Made by a program: the position numbers and the translations under genes | From: Myxococcales bacterium | Lineage (GTDB): Bacteria > Myxococcota > UBA727 > GCA-2721815 | DNA: 64,000 bases | Direction: 5' to 3' | NCBI GenBank assembly: GCA_002721815.1 | Contig: PBLQ01000045.1 | Coordinates: 1 to 64,000, forward strand | Notes under the pieces: model-generated | What the model was told of the DNA's origin: nothing | Database searches by the model: none | The model's input: the letters and a program-made list of their open reading frames with translations, nothing else | Shown here: one piece after another, positions 9,080 through 17,900 of the stretch | Position numbering within the stretch: the stretch's first letter is position 1 | Layout: each line of letters begins with the position of its first letter

Positions 9080-10458
9080 GACGTTAACGCATCGATGGCG
9101 TTGATACCTTCCACCCGCATGTCGGGCTCATCTCCCAACCCAGCTTGGCGAAACAAAGTTTGCAGAACGTGTTCAGGTCGAACAATTTCACCACCAGCGT
9201 CTACCACCCCGGTGTCGAGATTGATGGGCTGTGGTGCCATTCCTAAATCAGAAGAAGCGCCCACAACCTGCCCACCTTTAATCCCGGCGCCAAGCAAGAA
9301 ACAAGCATTGGTTAGAGAATGGTCACGCCCACCGTCTTGATTGAGCAATGGGGTACGAGAGAATTCAGAAAAGCCCAAGATGGTGGTGTGATCCAAAAAG
9401 GAGTCACCCGTGTCGCCGTATTGTGTGGTGGAAAGGTCCTCCACCAGTTTTGCCACCAAATCAAAACCTGTTTGCTGGTTCTCTCCTTGAACGGTGGTCC
9501 ATTCATCCCGGTGCGTATCCAACCCGGACGTGATCCTCACCGTCACACACCGAGAGATGCCTGACTTAATGGCCTGAGACGCCATGGCCGCCTGGGCCTC
9601 GGGCGTTTGTAAGGCCGTCGAACCATTTGCGGAGATGCCATAGTGATCACGAATGGCCTCCATGACCGGATCATTGGCTTTTTGAAAATCGAAAAGGGCG
9701 TCCAATTGACTGTTCATCATCTCGATGGACTTCACGCGCGCGTCTTCTGCTTTTTTCCAAAACGCAGAACGTAATGCATCGGGACACAAGGCTCGCTGAC
9801 GGTGACCTTCACGTATTTGATTGTGAACATCAATGTTGAGCAAAGGGTCACTGGGACTCAACGCCCGCACCAAATCAGGGACGCTGTTCACCTTCAAGGC
9901 CGAAGCAAAATTAGGCAAGCCGTCATTGAATGCAGCCACTGAAACAGCCAAATTGGGAATGGGGTGCGCTTGCCCCAAGACAGAAGACAACCAAGTACTC
10001 GCAGAAGAGCCTCTTGCTTGTAAGCCCGACGGTACTTTACCCGTCAAAAAGTAATTTCTGCCCACCTCGTGGGTGAGGGTGTCCATACTCATGCCACGAA
10101 TCACAGCGAGTTTGTCCACGTGATCTGCCAACGCACCGATGTGTGGCCCCAAAGTCATTTGCGGCTTCTGCACCAACGCACCGTCTGAGGACTCGAGCAA
10201 TTCGTAGCCAGGCTGAATTCCGGTAACGCGCATGTTCGACTGGTTAAACGTCATGGGGTCTCTTGGATCCAGTCCTAACAAGATGTCCCAGCCCCCGCCG
10301 AAATAACAAAAGATGTAATAGTGATCGGCGGCATCAGGGTTGCTGTGCGCGCGCACCAAAGAGTTAATGAAAGGGCTTTGCGAAAAAACCGCTGCGGTCC
10401 CACCCAGGTAAGTGGCGCCTTTTAAAAATTGTCGTCTGGACAGATGAAAGGGTGTCAT
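9076..10458 (-). CDS. DUF1501 protein with Tat signal
   Basis: A 460-residue protein starting with a twin-arginine signal (LSRRQFLKG followed by a hydrophobic stretch), so it is probably exported folded. The DUF1501 sulfatase-like fold is recognised from SGLDTHRDEW, GFSEFSRTP, GGRDHSLTNACFLLG and AGIKGGQVVG. Family members in Planctomycetota and Myxococcota are nearly always encoded beside cytochrome-like proteins, as here. Biochemical function is unknown. It follows the next lipoprotein gene by 9 bp in an apparent operon. Confidence 0.9.
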   Translation of the reverse strand: MTPFHLSRRQFLKGATYLGGTAAVFSQSPFINSLVRAHSNPDAADHYYIFCYFGGGWDILLGLDPRDPMTFNQSNMRVTGIQPGYELLESSDGALVQKPQMTLGPHIGALADHVDKLAVIRGMSMDTLTHEVGRNYFLTGKVPSGLQARGSSASTWLSSVLGQAHPIPNLAVSVAAFNDGLPNFASALKVNSVPDLVRALSPSDPLLNIDVHNQIREGHRQRALCPDALRSAFWKKAEDARVKSIEMMNSQLDALFDFQKANDPVMEAIRDHYGISANGSTALQTPEAQAAMASQAIKSGISRCVTVRITSGLDTHRDEWTTVQGENQQTGFDLVAKLVEDLSTTQYGDTGDSFLDHTTILGFSEFSRTPLLNQDGGRDHSLTNACFLLGAGIKGGQVVGASSDLGMAPQPINLDTGVVDAGGEIVRPEHVLQTLFRQAGLGDEPDMRVEGINAIDALTS

Positions 10459-10467
10459 ATCTCTTTC

Positions 10468-11265
10468 CTAGAACGAATAAAAAGCTGGGTCGGTCATCAG
10501 GGAAACGCAAACGGCTTCCCAGCCTGCTTCAGGTTGACCCATTCTCATTTGGGCCATTTGAAACAACCAACGTAAATTTTCTAAAGCACCGCTGTCTTCT
10601 TGCAGCGCTATGCCATGGTACAACAAGGACAATCGGGCCAGCTGGGCGTCAATGCCTGCAGCGTCGTCCACATAATTTGCATCAGGAGAGACAATGCCCA
10701 TCAATACCCGCGTTTCGGCGGTGCGCTCAGACACTTCGACTTCAACCAATTTTTTACACACCGAACGCGCCGCATCATCTACAAATTTAAGAAACAAACC
10801 CGAAGGAGTGAGGTCCTCGATCACCACTTGGATGTAATCAGGACGCCCCAGCGTCAAAGAGAGTTCTTCGAAGAGATTTTTGGGGTTATTCCCATCATCC
10901 GTCCATTCCAAGCCACCGGTCACCTGCTGAATGGCTCGGTCTAGCTGATCGATGTTCATGCGTTGCCGTGCGCGATGAGGTGCTTGGACGTCGATTTCTT
11001 CAGCGGTGTCCTCCTCAGGATATAAATCGATGGGCTCTAAAGGATTGAGCGCCACCGGGTGAACGGCCAACCCCACCGGCTGCACGTGCCCAGCCATGGG
11101 GCGATCAGTGGCCTTCAAGTTTAATGTCGACGGCTCAAGCTCTTGCAACGCCGGATCTTGCAGTTGTGGTTTTGGAGCCGACGGTCGAATGTGATCAGTG
11201 GTGGTCGGCACCGGCTGACAAGCCACCGCGCTCAACAAAGTGATGAAACAGGAAACTCGAATCAT
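10468..11265 (-). CDS. Putative lipoprotein of the DUF1501/cytochrome cluster, function unknown
   Basis: A 265-residue protein with a short hydrophobic N-terminus ending in SAVACQP. The lipobox is imperfect, with Ala at -3. A Pro-rich segment follows, then a mostly helical domain with no motif I recognise. Its ATG overlaps the stop of the cytochrome-like gene by 4 nt and has an ideal AGGAGG five nt upstream, so it is a genuine gene. Position between a DUF1501 protein and a c-type cytochrome-like protein suggests it belongs to the same exported complex. Confidence 0.75.
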   Translation of the reverse strand: MIRVSCFITLLSAVACQPVPTTTDHIRPSAPKPQLQDPALQELEPSTLNLKATDRPMAGHVQPVGLAVHPVALNPLEPIDLYPEEDTAEEIDVQAPHRARQRMNIDQLDRAIQQVTGGLEWTDDGNNPKNLFEELSLTLGRPDYIQVVIEDLTPSGLFLKFVDDAARSVCKKLVEVEVSERTAETRVLMGIVSPDANYVDDAAGIDAQLARLSLLYHGIALQEDSGALENLRWLFQMAQMRMGQPEAGWEAVCVSLMTDPAFYSF

Positions 11266-12827
11266 CGAAGCCTCCTGTAGGTTTCACTTTGTAACACTTT
11301 CTTCGTGAGTGTTCGCAATTTGTAGTCGCCCTGCACAAACTCCTGCGCCATCTCATCGATGAAGGCCGATTCGTCCGCAGTCATCTCTCTTCCCAACAAC
11401 TTTTTGGCGACCCGTGATGCCATACAACGCGGGAAACGGTTATCCACAACGGTGCGTAAGGCCAAGAGACGTGGACCTTCTGCAATGTTACTGTAGTGGT
11501 CTTCCGCACGGAACATATAGGCGTTAAGATTCCCGAGATAAGGCTCTTCGTCGTCATGTGAGGTGGTGACCACATAGTTTCGGCGGCACTCCTGAGAGCA
11601 CCCTTGCCCTGTCTGGGCGCACCTTAAGCAGTCATCGCGGAGCATTGGGAAATTGGTGTGGTCCAAATATCCCGCACCGCCTTCAACCCACCGCCCCCAA
11701 TAAGCGGCAGCGGGTTCCAACAAAGCGTGACAGTACTTACAGCCCGCTCTTGCTTGCAGGTCGGGTTCAATGCCAGTGCTGTTGTCCACGTTTGGAATCC
11801 CGCCAGGCGGGGGCTGAAACGGTTGACACATGAACGCATTGTAAAACCGGTTGGCACGCGACCGGTCGGTTTGAAACCGAAGTAGAAACAGGGGTGATGT
11901 TAAAATACCAGCATGGTAGGCCGGCAACTCTATCTCCACCCAAGTATCTTTTTCAGTGTAGTCGAGGTTTGGCAGTGTCGCGTCGTCGATGGGAATCGGG
12001 CTGATGGGAATGCGAGCGCTCACTTCTTTGAGATGTCGGTAATAATGCACCAAAGGCCCGTTCACAAAAGCACGACGGCTTTCAAATAATTCCGTGAGGC
12101 TTTCATCATTGGCGACAATGGCGTTCACGCGCATTTGTAAATCGGTGGACATGGCTTCCAGGATATCGCGATTCACCGAATTGGGAGCACACCACCTCAG
12201 GTTCGGGCCACACCCGCAGCCGGCATCTCCATTGCCTTGCTCGGTATCACACCGATTGCCGGAGGGGGACACCGTTTCTTCTTGTGCATCGAAGGCACAG
12301 ACTTTGACCTGCGTGTCCGGTGCCCAATATGGGGAGACCATCCGGTAACCCTCGATCTGATCGCCATCGATGGTCTCGGTTTGGATCACACCGTCAACGA
12401 TTACAGCCTCTTCGTTTTTGCAGGTCACGTAAGAGCCACGATAGTTTCGAGGAAAAGTACCGGTGCGCCACAGGGGATTCCCCCGGAACAAGCTGTTGTT
12501 GTTGAAGAGACGGAGGTTGGAGATGTTAGGCCACAGCAGGGAGTCAAAAAACCGTTCAGACTCTCGAGCGTACGCTTCAGAGGTCAGCCAGTTGTCTATC
12601 CATTCTTCGGGCACATCTTCCAGCTCGCTCAGCGCGTCGTATTCATCCATCGAGGGCAACTGACCGCGCACCGCCAAACTCATGGAGCGCAAATAACTGT
12701 GCTTGTCTTGTAAGTCCACGGCCACAGGACACACCTCATCTGCATTGGTGCCATTGGCGTGTCCACTTGTGCTGAAACACAGCACAAAACAGCCTGATAA
12801 CATCAATACGAAACGGGCAAAAAACAT
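11262..12827 (-). CDS. Exported cytochrome-like protein with one CxxCH and DUF1588/DUF1585-type C-terminus
   Basis: A 521-residue protein from the ATG at 12827, chosen because it directly begins a signal peptide (FARFVLMLSGCFVLCF, then SGHA). The C-terminal half has one haem-binding motif, CKYCH, within GCKYCHALLEPAAAYWGRW, then a segment from FPRCMASRVAKKLLGR to QSETYRRLR that resembles DUF1588/DUF1585 of planctomycete-type cytochrome proteins. It is rich in other cysteines (GCGCGPNLRWC and CLRCAQTGQGCSQEC), which may form disulfides or another cofactor site. Redox activity is inferred from the motif only. It lies between a lipoprotein gene and the two-haem lipoprotein. Confidence 0.82.
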   Translation of the reverse strand: MFFARFVLMLSGCFVLCFSTSGHANGTNADEVCPVAVDLQDKHSYLRSMSLAVRGQLPSMDEYDALSELEDVPEEWIDNWLTSEAYARESERFFDSLLWPNISNLRLFNNNSLFRGNPLWRTGTFPRNYRGSYVTCKNEEAVIVDGVIQTETIDGDQIEGYRMVSPYWAPDTQVKVCAFDAQEETVSPSGNRCDTEQGNGDAGCGCGPNLRWCAPNSVNRDILEAMSTDLQMRVNAIVANDESLTELFESRRAFVNGPLVHYYRHLKEVSARIPISPIPIDDATLPNLDYTEKDTWVEIELPAYHAGILTSPLFLLRFQTDRSRANRFYNAFMCQPFQPPPGGIPNVDNSTGIEPDLQARAGCKYCHALLEPAAAYWGRWVEGGAGYLDHTNFPMLRDDCLRCAQTGQGCSQECRRNYVVTTSHDDEEPYLGNLNAYMFRAEDHYSNIAEGPRLLALRTVVDNRFPRCMASRVAKKLLGREMTADESAFIDEMAQEFVQGDYKLRTLTKKVLQSETYRRLR

Positions 12828-12935
12828 CTGGTGCCAACCTCTATTGAAAGCGGTCGATCGAGACCGAATAGGGATGCCGAAGCATAGCTCTTTGAACCCT
12901 TCCTGGCCACGATAACTGCCCAAATTGGCCGAATT

Positions 12936-14882
12936 TTAGGGTAAAAAGCCCCCATCGCGCCACGCCTTCAACAGGTCCACATCACTCGCAGGAAGGGGAT
13001 CCGCCCCCAAAGGCATGACTCCATCTTCTAAAGTGCTGATAATGTTATCGATATCATCCTCCCAGGCGCTGGCTGATTCGAGATTACGCGCCCCACCTTC
13101 AGCACCGTGGCAATTCGCACAATGGGCCTCAAAGAGCGGTTTTACCTCCGCTTCAAAGCTGGTTTCAGGGATCGGCTCTACCACGTCATCCATGGTTTCT
13201 GGGAAACCTGCCGCCTGCCACCGGGTTAAAATCTCTAATTCTAAATCAGTGAATGGCGCGTCATTATCACCGGTAGGCAAAGGCATTTGCGCCGTTTCGA
13301 GGGCCAAATAGATGGTGTCAAAGTTCGCTTGCCAATGCTCCAAATCGTGCAACACATAAGTGTTGCTTCCCTCATAGTGACATTGGGCACAACGTGTCTG
13401 ATACATGACTTGAACATCATCAACCCAGGTGGGCGTTCTCACTTCTCCCACCACGAAAGACAGTGAACGGGTCACTTCGGATTCATCTTCGAACACGATA
13501 CGTGCACGCAGGGTTTGCTCACCATCGAACAGTTGAGTTGGGCTGATCAATGGGTTGCCATCGTTATCCGTTTGCCAGTTGTCAGGGTTGGGTTGGGCTA
13601 AAACCAACGCCACGCCATCTGAGGAATCTAACGCAAAAGGCACTTCATTCAAGGTCACCTCTACCTCGGTGGGTAACCCCCAGCCTCCAAAGGTGAGCGC
13701 CACATAGGCCTCATCTTGGAGGACCGCATCTTGCTCCAAGCCCAACCAGCGGGCGTAGGGCACTAAATGTTGTCTGAACAAACCATCGTTACGCGAAAGG
13801 ACCAAATGACCCACCGCATCCAACATCCATTGACCATCACTGGGCAGGTTTAATAACTGCAGCAACAAGCCGTCTTCACGCAACCACCAACTGGGAACAT
13901 CATCCCCCATGAACAAATCCATTTTGCCATTGTGCCCCCAAACGGAAGTTAAAGCGTCGGGCAAAGCGTAATGCATACGAGTGTCACCGTCGTGGATTAA
14001 GAGGTTGCCCTCATGAACCATCGCCAAACCGTGATCTCCAAAGGTGGTGATGGCGTCCGGGCTAAAATCATCCACAAGGATATAAGCGGTAAAATCATCG
14101 TCATCGTAGGTCAACGCATAAACCCAATCCCCAGCCGAAACCCAAACGCCCATGCCGCGGTCTTCACCTTCCACTCGGATATGACCGGAACGTAAGCGGG
14201 CTTGGTCGGATGGGACATCGCCCACTTCAACCTCGTAAAACATGCCGTCGGCCCAATAGTACAGCCCCGTCTCAAATGCGAAGAAAAAGGCATCCCCCAC
14301 GTCGGCACGCCAAAGGTGTGCCACTTCATGCAGCACTCTGTCATCCAGTACCGCAGCCAAAGGAGAAACATCCCAAAACAAACCATCAAAAATCCAAATG
14401 GTTTCAGTGGTGAAAAGAATGGGTGCCCCATCCTCCAAGGTGGCGCAATGGATCAAGGCTCCCGCGGGCGCATCGGTCTGGGTTTCTGACAATCCCGCCC
14501 AGTGCCAATAGGTGAGTCCTGCATCGTGAAGGGTTAAAAATTGATCTTCACCAAAAAAACAAGATTGTCCTGATAAGCCCGTCAATGTCTCGTTAATGGT
14601 GTTTTGCCCCGTAATTGGGAAAAGGGATTCTGGCTCGGGCCAAAAAGAGGAAACCCCTCCATCCGGATCTGAAGTTTCTACCGGCTCAGAAGGCACTTCA
14701 GCGCCTCCATCGTACACAGCGCTAACCACACCACCATCCCAAACGGGGGCCACGGGTTCATCCTTTTTTTCTTCTTTATTTTCAGTAGGCTCTTGAGGCG
14801 TTTCAGGATCAGGTTCGCCAGGACAGGCAGCCAGTATTAGTGCTCCTAAAAGATATGCCCCGTAAAATTTCTTTTTCAGCAT
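12936..14882 (-). CDS. Large lipoprotein with two C-terminal CxxCH motifs
   Basis: A 648-residue protein from the ATG at 14882, which starts a lipoprotein signal (LLGALILAACPG). A Glu/Pro/Lys linker with DGG repeats follows, then about 350 residues with Trp-rich repeats (YYWADGMFYEVE, WVSAGDWVYAL) suggesting a beta-propeller. The tail carries two haem-binding motifs, CAQCH and CANCH, about 100 residues apart in planctomycete cytochrome C-like modules. It is the first gene of the minus-strand cluster and is divergent from the FG-GAP protein across 87 bp. A cell-surface redox or sensor role is inferred. Confidence 0.82.
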   Translation of the reverse strand: MLKKKFYGAYLLGALILAACPGEPDPETPQEPTENKEEKKDEPVAPVWDGGVVSAVYDGGAEVPSEPVETSDPDGGVSSFWPEPESLFPITGQNTINETLTGLSGQSCFFGEDQFLTLHDAGLTYWHWAGLSETQTDAPAGALIHCATLEDGAPILFTTETIWIFDGLFWDVSPLAAVLDDRVLHEVAHLWRADVGDAFFFAFETGLYYWADGMFYEVEVGDVPSDQARLRSGHIRVEGEDRGMGVWVSAGDWVYALTYDDDDFTAYILVDDFSPDAITTFGDHGLAMVHEGNLLIHDGDTRMHYALPDALTSVWGHNGKMDLFMGDDVPSWWLREDGLLLQLLNLPSDGQWMLDAVGHLVLSRNDGLFRQHLVPYARWLGLEQDAVLQDEAYVALTFGGWGLPTEVEVTLNEVPFALDSSDGVALVLAQPNPDNWQTDNDGNPLISPTQLFDGEQTLRARIVFEDESEVTRSLSFVVGEVRTPTWVDDVQVMYQTRCAQCHYEGSNTYVLHDLEHWQANFDTIYLALETAQMPLPTGDNDAPFTDLELEILTRWQAAGFPETMDDVVEPIPETSFEAEVKPLFEAHCANCHGAEGGARNLESASAWEDDIDNIISTLEDGVMPLGADPLPASDVDLLKAWRDGGFLP

Positions 14883-14969
14883 GGCACCTTTGGTGGGTTG
14901 GGTGTTTCGTCCAAGGTATGTTACCCTCAATCATTAGCACGCTCAGCAATTTTTGCCGAAAAGTACACC

Positions 14970-17900
14970 ATGAAGCAGGCAATTTCTTTATCTCTACTTA
15001 ACATTTCAGCAGCATGCTTGCTCATGGCCTGTCCCACTTCACCGTTGGAAGCCCCCGAAGACCCGTACAAAACACCTCAGAACCCACCCCACCAACCCTC
15101 GGAAAAAACAGATTCGGGCGTACACACCCCCATCGCCAACGCCTCAGATGCAGGCGTGCCTCCCGACCCCCTCCCCTCCGATGCGGGCCAAGCCGCCTCA
15201 CCCCAAAACAACGGTTCCATGGCTGATGCGGGAATACCGGCATCCATCACCGATGCGGGAACCGCAGCCCCCATCACCGATGCGGGAACCACGGCCCCCA
15301 TCATCGATGCAGGCCCGCCTGAAAACCCCGAAGAGGCCTTCGATGCGGGCGGGCCGGCTTGCGATGTGCCCTTACAGGTCACACCCACAGAGATATTTAC
15401 CCTGCCTTACCATTTGCACACGTTCCAATGCGAAGGTGGCGGGGGGCCATGTGAGTTTGAAATCACCAATGAAGATACTGAAAGTCATATCAACCGGAGC
15501 ACCGGTGCGTATCTTTCGGGTGGGCAAGCGCCTTTTCAAGATTATCTGCGAATTTCAGAGCCCGTGTGTGGGTTTGAAATTTTACTCACAGTTGAAGTCG
15601 TTCTCCCCATGGTGCTCACACCACAAAACCCTTACCTGCCCCCAGACGGCAATTTGTTTTTTCAAAGTACGGGCGGCTCAGGCAACGCCTCTTTCAGCAT
15701 TATTCAGAATGAAACGGGAGCCTCTGTAGACAATGAGCTTCGTCGCTATCAGGCCGGTCCTGTTCCGGGTCACGACGTAATTCGTGGTTTTGATCCTCTG
15801 AGTGGCGACTCCGACACCATTGATGTTTGGGTTCAATCCGGATTTCAACTGGAAGTCTCTCCGCAAACCATTGTCTTGCCTCAAGGGCAAAAAGCCCTGT
15901 TACAATTCAACGGAACGGGCGCTTATCAAACAAATGTAACGAACGACTTTATTTCACTGGAAAACGATTGGGTAACAGGGTTGCTGCCCGGTGCAGGCAC
16001 ACTGGTGATTCAAGATGTATTCACCACGCTCGAAGTGGACATGCCCTATCATGTACTCGCTCCCCAAAACTTAGATCTGGTCACCATGGGGGACCGACAG
16101 CAAGAGCCACTCCTTTTTGCCATACCAGATATCACCGGCGATGGTGAAGAGGATCTCCTGCTCGGGCTATGGTACGCAGACATTACCGGCAAAAATTCCG
16201 GCGCGGTTTATCTTTACGAAAGCACCGAGACCGGATTTGCTCCAGAGCCACTACAAATTCTTTCAGGGAAAAGCCGCAACGATTTTTTTGGCAAATCCAT
16301 GGCTTTCGGCGATATCAATAATGACGGGCTACCCGATTTGTTGGTCGGTGCTTATGGGGCAGATGAAGGATTGAGCAATAATGGTGGGGCCTATTTGCAC
16401 CTGGGAACGGGCTCTGGGTTTAGTGTTGAGCCCAACCGTATTTATGTGGGCATCGAGGGCAGTGATAATTTGGGCACCGGTGTTGGGATTTGTGATGTGA
16501 ACGGAGATGGTCGCCAAGATGTGATTCTAGGCGCTGCATTGGCAGAAGACCGAGAATCCGACCCGAGAGAAAACAGTCAAGGCGCACTCTATATTTATCT
16601 GGGGATTGATGGTGGACTCCCAACAAACCTCGACCAAATTGTTTTTGGGCAAGCCTGGGATTTTGAAGACTCAAAGTTTATTTTCCAAAACGAGGCTCGA
16701 CTGGGCAACTTTATCGACACAGGCGATATTAATGGCGATGGTCTATGCGATGTTATCTCATCGAACTGGCGTTACCGAACCGGCGGGAACAACCGACAAG
16801 ATGGTGCCGTTTTTGTCTACCCAGGTCGGGCGCCTGCAGGCTTTTCTCTTGGGGGCATCGAATCGCAACCCGCGTGGGGTATCATCGCTTCAGGCAGCGA
16901 AGACGATGATCGCGAAATGGCACGGTTTCTTGAAGTCGCCGACATGAACGATGATGGTCAAGACGATATTTTAGTGAGTCACTGGTACGACGCCCCTTCC
17001 AGTAACCGACAAGGCACGCTCAAAATATTTCTAGGGCGTGGCCTCTCTGTTGAAACCCCACTCATTGTCAACGCAGATGAACACGACTGGCATGTCCAGG
17101 GTGAATCAAGTGGCGACCACCTCGGCATTTACAGTCAGGTGGGCGATGTGAATGGAGATAACATTCTTGATGTCATTGTTGGAAGCCCGCAGGGCGGAGA
17201 ACGGATGACCGATGGCAGTAACCACCGGGTGGGTCATGTGGGCGTCTATTTGGGCCAAGAAAACGATGTCCCAAAGCCAACACCCCACATCGTCAGTCAT
17301 GGCGAAGTATCGGGCGACTGGTGGGGGCATGCCGTCGCTTCTTTTTCCCGCACAGATCATAACTTCCGCCGCAATGGCCTCATCGTTTATGCCAGTCGCA
17401 AAGACAAAAACGACCAGAAAAAAATGCCTCATTTGGCTTTGACTGAAGTCGTATTTGACTCGCCGAATGCACAGGATGCTGGCCCTCTTCCTTTTTCCGA
17501 TTGTCAAATCGAATTGTCACGCCCCATTCCGATGCTTTATGCGCATGAAACACCAGAACAGTCGGTCATCCTCAATTTGCCCGTGAAGATCGAGCAGACA
17601 GACGGGGGAATGTTCGCGATGGACGCAGGAGCAGGTCATACGATTCACGATGGTGGTAATAGCAACGCCATCGACGCCCCACCTCACCAACCGCCCCTCG
17701 CCCAAGCACGGTTTGTCGGGACCGGAGAAATGCCCCATCACCTGGATGAAGAGGGTTGGACAACCTTGACCTACAGTGGCGAAACAAATGGGTTTTGGAG
17801 TATGACCGGCATGCTCACCACGCCACAATACGGCTTGGTCTCACTGATGGGCCGGTATCAAACGCCAGCACAAGAATGGGTGTATTGTGACGCATCCTTC

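Noticed and set aside
15246-15326. CRISPR-like array
   Set aside because: The 27-bp units are directly adjacent without spacers, and they are in frame within a coding region.
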